Position numbers and translations under genes: made by a program | NCBI RefSeq assembly: GCF_024679095.1 | Contig: NC_066578.1 | Coordinates: 1,724,379 to 1,788,378, forward strand | Source: Eriocheir sinensis | Lineage: Eukaryota > Arthropoda > Malacostraca > Decapoda > Varunidae | Reading direction: 5' to 3' | DNA length: 64,000 bases | Shown: positions 33,612 through 62,423 of the stretch, piece after piece | Position numbering within the stretch: the stretch's first letter is position 1 | Layout: each line of letters starts with the position of its first letter | The notes under the pieces: model-generated | The model's database searches: none | What the model was told of the DNA's origin: nothing | What the model saw: the letters and a program-made list of their open reading frames with translations, nothing else

Positions 33612-35334
33612 CTAGTCAGTAATGTCACGGTAGGAGAACACCTCGGTTCCTGCGATCATAAACTAGTGCGCGTTGACATTAGAGCTCAAACATCGGTGAC
33701 TGAAAATAAAGTTAAGGTGCCCAATTTCAAAAGAGCCAACTTCGTAGAAATCCGACGAAAACTAATAGATATGCAACTATCAGATGACGGCAATGCAGAG
33801 GACGCCTGGCTAAACTTTAAAAATCACTTACTCACTCAGCAGGACACATTTGTCCCCTTGTGCGAGAAGCGAATTAACACTAATAAAAGTCCACCTTGGC
33901 TTAATAGCGAAATTAAACACTCAGTCAAGGAGAGAAAATTGTCTTACAGGTTAAAGAAAGACCAAAGCACGCCCGAAAACATTAGACTTTACAATGATGC
34001 CAGGCGACGAGTAAAAAGATTAGTGCATCAGGCAAAGCGTAGATATGAAGAAAATATTGCAGCCAACTGTAAAAATAATCCGAAATCCTTCTTCAGTTAC
34101 ATAAACAACAGAAAGGCGATCAGAAGTGGAATTGGACCTTTAAGAAACAGCGACGGTGCACTAATGACTGACAGCCAACACGTTGCAAGCCTATAAATAA
34201 TTACTTTTCCTCGGTGTTTAATAATAACAGCCCTCCCACCACCACCACCAACACCAGTACTAATGTAAATCCCGAGCATGCATTGTCTAACTTTGAAATA
34301 AAACCCTATGAAGTCCTTAAAGCCCTCAAATCACTTAAAACAAATAAAAGTCCTGGACCTGATAAAGTATATCCAACTCTACTGAAAGAAACAAAGAGCG
34401 AAATACTCTCCTCCCTCACAACCGTATTCAATATGTCCTTGCGACAAGGCATTGTCCCTTCAGATTGGAAAAAGGCTAACGTGACACCGATTTTTAAGAA
34501 AGGAGACAAAAAATACCAGGTAATTACAGGCCCATTAGTCTAACTTCGGTTGTAGGTAAGCTACTTGAGGGCATAATTAGAGACAAAATTGTGAGTTACC
34601 TTGAAAGCCACTCATTAATTGGGGACTCACAACATGGCTTCCGAAACAAAAGATCCTGCCTATCAAATCTATTAACCTTTTATAACGACCTCTTCACTGT
34701 TTATGACGTAACCAAATCACTGGACGTAGTCTATCTTGATTTCCAGAAAGCGTTTGATAAAGTCCCGCATCAGAAATTACTTTACAAATTAAAGCAAATA
34801 GGTATTGACGGTCAGGTAAACCAATGGATCTCGAATTGGTTGAGCAACAGACAACAAAGAGTAGTGATTGACGGATTTAACTCAGAGTGGGCGCCGGTCA
34901 CAGTGGCGTCCCTCAGGGATCGGTTCTTGGCCCAGTGCTCTTCATTATTTACATCAACGACGTGGATGTTGGACTCAATAACCGCATTAGTAAATTTGCA
35001 GACGACACAAAGATTGGTAACTCGGTTCTCACTGACGAAGACAGGCAAAGCCTCCAAGAGGATTTGCACAAAATTTCAGCTTGGTCGGATAGATGGGAGA
35101 TGCCCTTTAACGTAGACAAGTGCCAGGTCCTTCAAGTTGGAACGAGGAATAAGAAGTTTGATTACGAAATGCGCGGCGTTAAACTCAAAAGCGTTCAATG
35201 CGTCAAGGACTTGGGGGTCAAAATCGCGTCAAACCTCAAATTCTCACAGCAATGCATCGATGCAGCAAATAAAGCGAACAATGTTGGGCTTCATTAAAAG
35301 AAACTTTTTATTTAAGAATAAAGGGCAAAAACTT
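33612..35334 (+). pseudogene. LINE ORF2, linker and reverse transcriptase part
   Basis: Continues the endonuclease frame from SNVTVGEHLGSCDHKLV, then passes through three frames because of small indels. RT blocks are recognisable in order; see the parent element. Confidence 0.88.
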
Positions 35335-35344
35335 TAGTTACTAT

Positions 35345-35700
35345 TTTTTTTACATCCCCGCGGGGCCCCCTGAAGCGCGGGGCCCGTAGCACGTGCTACA
35401 TGTGCAACTAGGTTAAACCGGCACTGTCTGTGGGTGCGAATATAGGCAGAGCAAGCCGTCATGGAGACAAAATGTTGAGGTGTGTGGGTGTCGCGCAGTG
35501 ATGACATTTTAGCAGATTTTCCGCTATATCTGACGGAACTGCATAGTTATCTAGCGGGAAAAATCTTAAAATTGACAAGAGTAACTGGCGGATTTTCAAG
35601 TCCAATCTAGCGGCAAATTTTTAAAGCTTCACCTATCATCTGGCGGATTTTTTTAGGCCATCCTAGCGGATTTATAAATTTTGAGTTGGCAACACTGGTG
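35345..35700. repeat. GC palindromes and degenerate AGCGGATTTT repeats
   Basis: cgcggggccccctgaagcgc and the perfect palindrome gtagcacgtgctac, then several ~32-bp-spaced copies of ctagcggatttt or tggcggatttt. Probably a transposon end; class unknown. Confidence 0.4.
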
Positions 35701-35734
35701 TCGCGCGTTCAGCCAGTCGGGCAATGTTTTGGGT

Positions 35735-36330
35735 GGACTCCCCTCTCTTCCCCTCCCATTTCATTCCTTCCCTTTCGTTTCCATTCTTTCCCATCCCTTT
35801 CCTTCCCTTCCCTTCTCTTGCCTTCCCTTCACCTCTCATCCCCTTCGTCTCCTTGCCTTGCCTTCCCATCACTTCCCTTCCCAATATCCCATACTTTACC
35901 TTCCTTTCCCTTCCCATTCCATCCCATCTTTCCTTCCCTTCCCATCCCATAATTCCGTTCCATCCTATACTTTATTTCCCTTCCAATCTCATATCCCATT
36001 CCATCCTATCCCTTCCCTTTTAATTATATTCTTTCCTTTCATTGCCTTATTTTCCCTTCCCTCTCCTTTCCATCCTTTTCTACCCCTTTCCTTTCCTTCC
36101 TTTCTCTTCCCATCCCATACCACCCTTTCCTTTCCTTCAGTTTTGTTTCGTTTCCTTCCTCTTCCCTTCACATCCCATCCCATCCCATGCTTCTTTTCCC
36201 TTCCCTTCCTGTAATTTCGTTTCCTTTCCTAACTATCCCTTCGCTTACCTTCCCATTCCGTTCCTTCGCTTACTCTCCCATCTTTTCCCTTCCCTTCCCT
36301 TTCGTTTCTCTTCCGTTCTTTTCCCTGTAA
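35735..36330. repeat. TTCCC/CCCATCC polypyrimidine block
   Basis: About 600 bases of ttcccttccc and cccatccca, almost free of purines other than isolated A and G. Confidence 0.85.
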
Positions 36331-37224
36331 ACACTGAATCAGTAGCTCGAGGAATCCAGTTATCTTTCCTTTGGACATGTCAATGATAAGTAAAAGTAAT
36401 GTTTGTGTCTTTAAATTGACGGTATGCCACTTCCTTATGATCACAGGTAGGTTGACTAATTGATACATACACACTTGGGTAGAACGATAGACAAGTAGAC
36501 AGGTAAACGAACCTTCGATACCCAGAAAGGAGCTTCGAAAGTGAAGATCCGCCGTTAGTGACCCACATGCCTTTAGACGGTGAGGATGTGCCGCTGTCTC
36601 TCATTAGTATTGTTGCATTTTCACGCTCATTCCACTCACTAATCACCTGTCATGTCAACCAGGTAACTTGTAACCCTTTGACTTTATTGTGAGAGTGGAA
36701 GGAAGGCCGAGTGAGACTGGAAAAGCGTTTAAAATTGATAAGAATTGCGACCTGCGAGAGGAAGAGAGTGGATGGGAGGTATAGGAAGAAATGGCGAATC
36801 TCATTTTTAGTTATTTTTCCGTGTGTTTACGTGTTTTACGGCACGTGTTTGTGGCCCACGGGTGTCTTTGGGTACAGGAACACATCTCACTGCCCCTGAG
36901 TACCCGGTAACAGCCTGGCATTGAGATAAAGACGAAGGCCCGTACCTACAAAGCAATCCTAGGGTTGGCTCCTGCGGGTCCTTTCCTCCCCTCTGTTCTT
37001 CTTCTTCTTCTTCTTCTTTTTACCTGTAACGCTTTGTATCGCTTCTTAGGTCCTCCTCCTCTCGTTCCTCCTTTCTTATTCACACACCTTCCTTTTCAGT
37101 GTTACGTAATTTTCTTAACTGAAATAAAGTCACTTATCTTCACTTCTTCAGACATTCTGCCACACAGTTCCAAAACCTCTCTTCCCCTCATATGTCAGCT
37201 CTAGGTAACGTAGGAGAGGAAAAA
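36331..37224. other. No gene recognised
   Basis: Unique sequence between the pyrimidine and purine blocks. No conserved frame or repeat family seen. Confidence 0.5.
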
Positions 37225-37500
37225 ATAGGCGTTGGGGGACTGTGGTAGAAGGAAAGGGAAGGAAAGGAAAGAAAAGGAAAGGAAAGGGAAAGGAAGCAAT
37301 GGGAAGGAGAGGGATGGGAAAGGAAGCAATGGAAAGGGATGGGATGGGAAGGAAAGGGATGGGAAAGGAAGCAATGGGAAGGGATGGGATAGGAAGGAAT
37401 TAAAGGATGGTGAAGGAAGCAATGGGAAGGGATGGGATGGGAAGGAAAGGGATGGGAAAGGAAGAGGAAGGAAACAAAACGAAACTAAAGGAGGGGAGAA
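37225..37500. repeat. GGGAAGGAAAGG polypurine block
   Basis: Purine-rich tandem text (gggaaaggaagcaatggg units) that is the strand opposite in kind to 35735-36330. Confidence 0.85.
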
Positions 37501-37646
37501 TTAATGGACCCGCGGGAGCCAACGCCAAAATGGACTCGCCAATCTAGGGCCTATATGATCAAATTTAGTTAACTTATGAAATGGGTTTGGCCTAGGATAC
37601 GGCCTAGGAGCGGGAGGTGCGGCCTAGGAACTCCTAAGTGCAAGCA

Positions 37647-37862
37647 ATGGCCGACCTCCAGCAGCACCGCAGACGCCAGCCCAGGAATTATCGCCCCCAG
37701 AAAGATGCTCTTGAAGAATACGACGACGACGAACTCATCAGAAGGTTTCGCCTGGACCGTGCGGGAATTCTTTTTGTCACCGATATGGTGCGAGACGTCC
37801 TGCAGAGCCCCACGAGGAGGAGCCATGCCCTCACGCCAGAGATGAGGCTTGATTCTCCTCAG
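37647..37862 (+). pseudogene. HARBI1-like (PIF/Harbinger) transposase N-terminal fragment
   Basis: 72 codons from ATG to a CAG|gtgagt donor. It encodes YDDDELIRRFRLDRAGILFV and TDMVRDVLQSPTRRSHALTP, the DD.EL..R(Y/F)R..R..I.F(I/V)TDLV N-terminal block of HARBI1-type proteins. The DDE catalytic part is not found downstream. Three GGCCTAGGA motifs lie just upstream (37588-37630). Confidence 0.75.
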
Positions 37863-38500
37863 GTGAGTAATTTGGTAGAGGTGGCTAAGGTTTCGTAAAT
37901 ATTATCCCAGCACAGCATTCAGGTACCAAAAAGAAATCCATGATGTATAAGTATTAACTTTGCTAGAGGTGGCTAAGGTTTTGTAAATATTATCCAGTAT
38001 TTTAAATGAGTCTTCCTTTACATCTCTTTGAATCCTTGTGAGATACAATTATAAGCATTGGTACTGGGTAATGAGGACACAGCGGGTGGGGTTTGATAAT
38101 AATTAGGGGCATGTATTTTTACCCCAAGACCCCAGTGTGCATGAGATGTCTTTTGTTGTAGCCCAATGTTACCCCAATGAATATGAAACCCTTCTGTTCC
38201 CTAATGAAAGGTTACAGCGGAGGTCACCCTCAAGCTGTTTGTTGTGTGTGCTCAAAGTACTCCACATAGGGCACAGAGGAGCCCCTCAAAGTGAGATGGG
38301 TCTAGTTCTGGAATAACACCCATAAATTGATCCTTCAAAGTGAGACATAGCCTATATATTTATGGAATAATACCCAAGAAGCATCCTTCAAAGTGAGATG
38401 GATGTATTTCTGGAATAACACCCACAAACTGATAGTACAACAGACCCACATAGGTCAGGTCAGGTGTAAGTCGGGAAGCTTGGCCTTTGTGTCGGCGCTT
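37863..38500. repeat. Unique DNA with short degenerate tandem repeat
   Basis: Around 38285-38435 a ~50-bp unit (ccttcaaagtgagatgg ... tggaataacaccca) is repeated about three times. Nothing else recognised. Confidence 0.5.
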
Positions 38501-38506
38501 CCCTGA

Positions 38507-38720
38507 TGCTGTTCCAAGTCTTCTTATTCTGCTGCTTCCATTATGTTCTTTCGTTGGCTTTCTCTTTTCTTCCACATCTCATACACTATTTCCTTGGATC
38601 CTTGTATCTTTAGCTCGTTGAAGAGTAATTGTCCTATAATATTTTCTTCATTTTCTATGTATGGTCTTTGCAGTAAAATTGTCTTTTTTCTTATTTCTCC
38701 ATATCCTGGGCACCACAACA
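38507..38720 (-). pseudogene. LINE ORF2 C-terminal remnant
   Basis: Reads CPGYGEIRKKTILLQRP, then NIIGQLLFNELKIQGSKEIV and YEMWKKRE, like the region after the RNase H or RT domain in some arthropod LINEs (CP.Y...R......QRP......G..LF). Identification is by pattern only. Confidence 0.4.
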
Positions 38721-38940
38721 GAAAATGTCAGATAGATAGTCAGACAGATTGGGAGGAAGACTGACCCCAGACAAACAAAAATCCAATTTAAGGCAAGTTC
38801 AAAATACTGTGCCTACAGTAGTTATTTTTTGTCTCACTATCACTAAAAATCATCATACAGTGCAGTAATAGTGGTGAGTGAGTCGTGGTGCAGGGCAGAT
38901 ATGTGTCGCGTTTAGCTCCACATGAAAACCGCTCATCGAC

Positions 38941-40047
38941 ATGGCTGGCAGGGCCAGGGGTGTGAGGGATCTGTGCTACGTTTGTGAGGATTTCACGGGC
39001 GAGAAGTGGATTGGATGCTGCTTGTGTCTTAGGTGGTGTCATGTGGAGTGTGTTAATTTGTATGGAATCAAGCAGAATAATATACCTAAAATAAATTGGA
39101 TATGCACCCCATGCCTCCATAAAGCATCTCTGGCTACCAGCTTTGTGGAAAAATTGGATGAATTCAAGTAAGAATTATATAAAGAAATATCTGTGGTTAG
39201 AAATGAGGTTGAATCAAGAGCTGAGAAGGTGCAAGAGGAGCTGGGATCAGTTGTTGATGTGCTTCGTGCTGAGAATGCAGAATCCAGTTGGGCTGAGGTG
39301 GTCAAAATGGAAAATGGAAAAATAACTAAAGATGAAGATAGGCAGGAAAGTGAAGAAAAATCTTCTTGTTGTGAAAGCTTCTACACAGGAAAATAAGGCA
39401 ACAGATATGAAGGATGAAGTTTCCCAGGCATTGAATGGCATTCAAATAACTGATTGAAGATTCACAAATGAAGGTAATATTGTCATGAACTTTGATAATG
39501 AGAACACAATGGCTGAGCCTGCTCAAAAATTGGAGTCTGTTGAGCAAATTAGTACCAAGAATGTTGGAAAGATGAAACCAAAGATCATGATATGCAATTA
39601 CGCATAAAGAGGAGACCAAGAAAAAAATAAAGGAGACCATCTTGGACTGCAGTGAGTTCTTACACACAATTCAGCTGTACAATGCACTGCATTCTAAGGT
39701 GCAACCCAACTGTGGGGGAGCTGATTTACAAGAATCATGATAGGTTGAAATTAGAATGGGGAATGTACACAGTGAGAGACAGATACCATGCAATTATATG
39801 TTACCATTGTCAGAGATACGGCCATCTTGAGGCCAACTGCACTGCTAAGAACAATTGAGAGGCCCCAAAGTGTTACAAATGTGCTGGAGATCATAAATCA
39901 AAGGATTGCTCCATGGCTGAGAAGAAATGCATAAATTGTATGAGGTACAAGAAGCCTGAAATCTATCACTCGGTAAATGACCAGTGTTGTGTAGTTCTTC
40001 AGACTGAAATTGAGAGAATTTGTAACATGACCGATCATGGCTATTAA
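38941..40047 (+). pseudogene. Decayed LINE ORF1 with PHD finger and zinc knuckles
   Basis: 38941-39168 encodes a PHD-type finger (CYVCEDF, CCLCLRWCHVECV, WICTPC), then a stop. A coiled-coil-like Glu/Lys-rich stretch follows (39180-39390, other frames). Further on come LRCNPTVGELIYKNHDRLKL and three knuckle-like motifs: CYHCQRYGHLEANC, CYKCAGDHKSKDC and a third starting CINC. This order is that of LINE ORF1 (gag-like) nucleic-acid-binding proteins. Several stops and shifts show it is dead. No matching ORF2 follows. Confidence 0.75.
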
Positions 40048-41560
40048 TTAGCGTTTGTACTTGGATATAAATTGTGTGTGATTGTGTGTGATAAGTGTTT
40101 AGTTAACTTCAGTGAACTGGAAATAATCATTGGATATTTGATTGTGATACTATAAAGTCTGCCAAAGAGGTGCAGTACTACACTTGCTAGGTGGGTTTGG
40201 AGGGCTTTCCATACCAGGCAGCTGATCACTACACAATAGATGCAAGAAACCTATAAATTCACAAAATAGTATTCAGATTAGAGACTGTTAAAGGCAATAC
40301 TAAAATGCAGAAATTTTGGGTTACCTTTTCACTAGTGAGGGACCAGAAAAGGGAACATTTTGGGTAATGGTACTCTTCACCCTCATGTGAATCCACTACA
40401 GCTTCAAGTCAGCTCAGTTTATGAAGTGGCTGCTTTGTGGTGGGTGATGGCTCAGTGGGTGCAAGCAGGATTTTGTAGAGGGAGGAGTGACCTTTTTCCT
40501 CTATATTTTTGTTATTTGTTTCATGTAATGTTGATCATTACTGCTCACGTAAAGTTGCACTGCATTCAAACTTACCAAACCTGTCAACAGCATATATGTT
40601 TTTGTGATCAGAAAAATTCCAGTTTGTACCAATAATTTTTTATTTTCATTATTCAAAGAGGTATTTTGGGTATACTTCAAATAAGTTGTACAGAAAAATT
40701 GCATTGCTACATCATTCAGTTCAAACTAGAATAATAACCACACATTTACACTTGATGTGCATTTCATATGTATAAACCTTAGTCATCACAGCCTAATGTG
40801 TAACAATATAATCACAAGTTATGCCATCAGTGATGCCCGGGTTCATGGCTCACCGCATAACAGTATTAATTAAGTGTTGAGTTATGCTTTACTTATCTTA
40901 CATTATTCCCCACAGGTGTGTGGAACTGTGTGAAGAGACAAAAAGTGAAAAATGAAATCCATGATAGTGAGGGCAAAATTTACTGATGTACCAAGGTGTG
41001 GCTCAGCGACAGGCTGCAGAGTTCAGGTAAACGGTAAAAAATGTGTCAAATTTTGCACAAAAAGCAGTGCCCTTCATGGATCAGTTAAGAGCCCATTTTT
41101 GAGTTGATCTGTTACATAGAAATAGATTTAAATGTGGCATGAATATACATGATGTACTGGGTCTGCTGAAGATAAAAAAATTGGTTTATCAATTAGATGA
41201 ACCATGATCCCGGGGTATTGAATGGGGAACTTGGACTATATAATTGCTCCAATAAATGGCCAATTGATCTGTAATAGACAATAGCAGCATGATGAATGGT
41301 GGTAAGTCCCATGACAATTACACATTAGGTAAATCTAGAATTTAGATCATCCCAACGGTGAAGAGAATCAGGCTTGCTTGAGTGTTCCGGCTTTAACCCA
41401 GAAACGATTGCATTATTACTAGTAACTGGCCTAATAAATTGTTTCTTTAAAATCCTACATAGAATTGATAAAGAAAGTAGCAAGTTTCATATTTTATTTG
41501 GCATTGGCCAAGCCTCACCTTGATGCTTCATTTCAATGAGGGACGTTTTTAACTGAATTT
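40048..41560. other. No gene recognised
   Basis: AT-rich unique sequence. Open frames are short and unlike known proteins. Confidence 0.5.
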
Positions 41561-41567
41561 TGTCCGG

Positions 41568-42005
41568 GGTCACAACTGTACCCAGTCCCTTGGCGGGAAG
41601 GAGACGGAAATGCAACACCCCTCATTTTCTTCTCTGCAAGGGCCGTGAGGAAAATTACTACAATATTTCAGTAAAATTCAAATGATTTTGTATGAAAATA
41701 TAAATATAGATCCAAAGTTATAGCAGAGAAGAAATCCTTGCTGAAGCCTGATGTTACCATTATCAGCTTGATAAGAGGGTGTCAAGAAGCAATTGGAGTT
41801 GCAAAGTTTTCCCTACAATGGCTTGATTTTTTTTTTATTATGCAAAAAAATAAAGCAATTAAGGTGACCAACCGTTTCTTGTTTGCTATATTTTCATTTG
41901 TATTTTACTGAAATATTGTAGCATGTGCCCAACCCCTCAGCCATTTTAAAGAGGGACATGAGAGGTGTTGTATTTCCACCACCGTGCCGAGACACCAGAT
42001 GGCAC
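41568..42005. mobile_element. Inverted-repeat (foldback-like) segment
   Basis: ggaaatgcaacacccctc near 41609 pairs with gagaggtgttgtatttcc near 41962, and caatatttcagtaaaattc pairs with the ttttactgaaatattg block near 41905. Arms about 100 bp; ends not defined. Confidence 0.6.
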
Positions 42006-43750
42006 AGTGCTGGCCCCTACTTGCATGGAATTCAAAAAGTCCTCCATTCTGGTTTCCTTATTACAGGTCTTAGAGTGTTGAGATAATGATCCATGCTTAC
42101 TCAAAAACTTATCATACAGGGAAATATTAAAGTAGCTAGGTTTCCTTTAGAAGGAAAGGCACAGGTTGTGAGGTGACCTGATTAAAGTATTCACACAGGT
42201 AGAAAGCCTTGATTTTGAATAAGTATCTGCACAGGAAAACAGATGTTGAGCCCTGCAGAAATGGTTCAGGTCAGGAGAAACTGATAAGAAATATGGTAGT
42301 GGCTGAGTGGAACAAACCAGGCAGTGATGGCATTTATGAAAATATATGACAGTCACAAAGGGAGGTATGAATAGATTTGAGTGGGAAGGAAAGGCAAAGT
42401 TGAATTTACTTATTCCTAGAAGCAGTCATTTGTAGACTACTCAGCCTCTTGACGTCAATGTTTATTTCTATATGTACTCCATTGTAAACTATTAATACTT
42501 AAATAGCAAACCTGCATTGTGTAACTCAGTTTTGTGAAATAACGAATATCATGGATAAACTTTTAGTAAATAAGGAATATCAAACATGGCTAACACAAAA
42601 TTAAAGTAATGGTATATATTATATACGTAATCTCATTTAGCTTACAAAATTGATATGTTAAACAAGCATCTCACTGAATTCAAATTAGCAGTTTTGGATT
42701 ATACAATTCAAGAAACGTTTTTAGTTGAAAACCTCACAAAACAAAACAACTGTTATATATACATTACTAGCAACAACAAAACATGTTTGAATGAATAGAC
42801 TTGGAGACTGAGACGGATAGACAAATATTTACTTAAACTACTTAAAAAATCTTTTATAAACATACAAAAAAATTAACCACAAACACACCACAATCCAAGG
42901 GAGCTTAATAACTATGTATAATTCTAATGATTAGATATGACAACTTAAGTCTTATCATACAAATCTATGCATACTCTTAAACAATATTCACTGATACAGT
43001 GAGCATAATCTCTCTCTGACCCGCATGTGAGCGCACTCTCTCACTCTCTCCCTTAATGCGATGGATCAGGAAACACTGCAAAGTAAGAAAAGACGAAGGT
43101 GAAGAGAAAATCAAAAGCAAAAGAAGAGATAGTTGCCACGACAGTAAACCAGTGTTCATGCTGGTGATTCTGGAAGCCATAGTTTTCAGCATGTAATGAT
43201 GACAGTCATAGTAAGAGAAGTGGTGGCATTATAGTCCATCGACTCTTACTTGAGCCCTGTGGCTTGGCCCGGGGAAACTCCCATTGTTTACAGATCTAGC
43301 GATGACCTGCGCATGGTGATCTGTTTCACTGTTAGTCTGTACGTTATCTATTTATGGAATATATGTATATATACATTCATAATACAACTGCATGGTGTTA
43401 TGAATGGCTTGGGATTAGAGGGAAAGACAACAACTCAGTAAACCTTCCATATCACTGGCAACGTGGCTCATGCGACAGTGCCGCCTGACGGACCTTGGCA
43501 ACAGGCACTAGGCCGCACCATTCAGTGTTACGCCACAATGGACAACTCAAGTAGATCTCACTCTCGCGCCCTGCACAGCCATGCAAAAGAGAGAGAGAGA
43601 GAGAGAGAGGTAGCGACCCTCTCTGAGGAGAGTAATGGAGTTATGTGGCACCAGCGCGGTCTCGTGGGGAATCCTTGAGTCATGGCCAAGGGCTAAAGTT
43701 AAAATTGATAGACTATAGTGATAGCTTAATAGCCTTAGAAGTAGACATTG
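42006..43750. other. No gene recognised
   Basis: AT-rich unique sequence with a short GA array at 43588-43609. Confidence 0.5.
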
Positions 43751-44050
43751 TATTAGTAGTAATAGTAGTAGTATTTATTGTTGTTGCCACAGCAGTAGTA
43801 GTAGTAATAGTAATAGTTTTTGTTCTTGCTGTTGTATTAATTGTAGCCAACAGTAGTTCCAGTAAATGTTGTAATAATATTTGTTAGTGTAATAGTTTTA
43901 AAGCAGTAGTGGTAGTAAAAGATTGTATTGCTGGCAAGATTAAGTTGTAAGAATGTCAGGTGTAGTAAGAGTAGCAGTTGTAGCAATAGCCAGTAGCTGC
44001 AGTTGTTGTAATAGTAATTATGATAAGTCGTAATAGTGACTGTTGTGCTA
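43750..44050. repeat. Interrupted GTA/GTT trinucleotide tract
   Basis: agtagtaatagtagtagt-type repeats with interruptions. The flank to 44725 is AT-rich and unannotated. Confidence 0.75.
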
Positions 44051-44726
44051 GAATAGCTTCTAGCACAAGCACAGGTGAAGGTGGTGGTATTGTTGGTTTC
44101 ATTCTGTCCGCTCATTCATGAGCTTTGATGTTAGTTCATGGTTGCATGAAAATCAACTTGTGATAAATATTTCAGCCATTTTTTTTAATGACATATTTGA
44201 ATATTTGTAAACGTATTCCAAAAACTCTCTCACATTCTTATATGAACCTCCAACATGCCAATTTGCATCGATTATGATATACCATACAAGCACATGAAAG
44301 ACAGGCTTCAGTATCAAACAGTACAGTCGGATTATACTTGAAAGAACTGTGGCCTTTCAAATACCAACAAGTTACCTCATTTCAGGTACATAAAAGACAT
44401 CTAGCTGTGTAAAAGCAAATGAAAGGTGTTTTGATTATTTATTGCATGAAAATCACATAGGTACTATTCACAAAAGCTCAGTATCACATTTACCAATATT
44501 CAATGCTATTTTGAATAATTTAACCCATGTGATTTACATGCAGTAAAGTATTAAAATTCGTATCATCAGAATTTACAGTCAAATATCTTGTTATGAACTT
44601 GAAATAAGCTGAATTTTAGTTTTTAAAAGGCCACAGTTTGTTTCAGTATGATCTGACTTGTCTTTTGTGTGCTTGTGTGGCATTATTGATGCAAATCGGC
44701 ATGCATGGGATTAATTCTATTATTAA

Positions 44727-45055
44727 TATTTTTTTTGACGTTCAGCCGATGGTGCCGGTAGGCTTTCTTGGTGGGGCCTAATGGTCGGCCCCAGCCTGTT
44801 CTGGTGCAGGCAAGTGTTTGTAGTGGTGCCATCTTGCTTGGCTCATGCTGTCCTGTGGAGCTCATCTTTGATCCTCTTTTTAAGAGAGAGAATTTGGAGT
44901 CCAGGTTGATAGGTGGACTTCAGGACAGCAAGTGGATAGTCTTAGGCCACTTGGCAGTGACAAAAATCCCAGCTTGTGGTCACGGGCAGAATGTGAACTT
45001 GCATCTTCCTGGACGCCGCCCACATGCTGACCACTCAGCCACCGCCTCCTCAATA
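44727..45055 (-). mobile_element. tRNA-derived SINE family D, copy with head
   Basis: Minus strand: head ggcggtggctgagtggtcag and B-box-like gcaagttcacattc, then the family body, ending in A-rich sequence at 44727. An AT array abuts the head side. Confidence 0.78.
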
Positions 45056-45060
45056 AATAA

Positions 45061-45203
<143 letters not shown>

Positions 45204-45823
45204 CATATACATAAATATTCCAATATAATTGAAAATAGTAGTTTAAATATTTATCACAAGTTGATCTTTTTGCCCAGTCATGAACTAACAATTAATACGC
45301 ATGTGCCATATTCATCAAAATTCACACTTTGTGGATGGACGGATGAAATGTAATCGACTATAGTAGCAGTTTTAGTAGTAGTGGTAGCAGTAGTATACTT
45401 TTATGTGCTTACATATGCAGCACAGCAACAACACTTATGAATATCAAACGCAATGCAACAATATATATTTTTAATACACAATAGGTTTGTGTAATAAAGC
45501 AATCTCTCTACAACTATCATCCCAGAGTATGGAAAAATAGACCTATCATCACTAAATCAATACATCATCAAAACTGCCCTCCCTCTAATATTGTCACACG
45601 ATATGTTATCCTGTGTCTTCCTCCTGTGCTCAGCAGAAAACAGTGGCAGGAGGGGTCTGTGAGACTGTGTAGAGAGCGACGATGCTTGTTTGAGTAAGAC
45701 GTGTACGTCCTGTCTCTCTCCTTTCCCTCTCCTTCTCCCTCATGTGTCTTCATTGGCACATTCACGACAACATTAGTGGTACTATTTTTCTTTCCTTCAG
45801 AATATGCAGGCGTGCAGTTTGGG
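45204..45823. other. 3' flank of Mcr; no gene recognised
   Basis: Would hold the Mcr 3' UTR on the minus strand. No clear polyadenylation signal was assigned. Confidence 0.4.
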
Positions 45824-61748
<15,925 letters not shown>

Positions 61749-61828
61749 CTGCGCCAGGAGGAAGGAGTCTTTACCCTTGCCCTGCACCACACACACATAC
61801 TTCCGGGTAAGCGAGGGGGGCAAACATT

Positions 61829-61837
<9 letters not shown>

Positions 61838-61863
<26 letters not shown>
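61838..61863. repeat. CA microsatellite
   Basis: CA array next to the possible exon at 61878-61914. Confidence 0.95.
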
Positions 61864-61868
<5 letters not shown>

Positions 61869-61877
61869 GACACTCAC

Positions 61878-61914
61878 CTTCGAAGATAATGTTGCTAAGG
61901 TATTCATTGTCTAT
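61878..61914 (-). CDS. Mcr: Possible further upstream Mcr exon (37 nt)
   Basis: Reads IDNEYLSNIIFE plus G, ending GAAG|gtgagtg. Joined to the next exon it gives a FEGDVVGPAF context, like the strand before the TED domain in A2M proteins, and the phase agrees. The acceptor is weak (ctcaag, no good pyrimidine tract) and a stop lies just upstream, so the exon start is uncertain. Confidence 0.35.
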
Positions 61915-62423
61915 CTTGAGTCATGTTATATATCACTCTAAATTATCAAATACTTATTCTAAGCAATCTGTGCATAATTTAACACTTCATTGCAATTTTC
62001 TAGCCTTTCTCGTGGAGTTTAATGGTCGCCAGGCCCAGGCTTCACATCTTCCAACAACTCTATGGAGGGTTCATCCACGCCCTGCTTCCTGAGTGCCTGC
62101 ATGATTGCTAGAGCTGAAAGTTATGTTTATGGCCAGAAAGTCAGTTTATTGTGATTGGTTAATTTTTCGACGACCAGATGGTTGCTAACGTGAAAAGGGG
62201 CAGGACTTTTATGATCAGGCATCAACAAAATATATATTGAGTTCGTGAACTAAACAGTTTGGAGGAAGGAGTGAATCCTTGGTTCGGACAAACACACACA
62301 GCGCCGGAACACATTATTGTCTCCCGCTCGCCTCTCACTAGTGCCGTTGATGCTTTGAGTAACTCTCTGGAAATACACATACGATTTAACTAATATTGAG
62401 CACTTTAGCCGCCAGTCCTTATT
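61915..62423. other. No gene recognised
   Basis: AT-rich unique sequence. No upstream Mcr exon was recognised here or further right. Confidence 0.45.
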
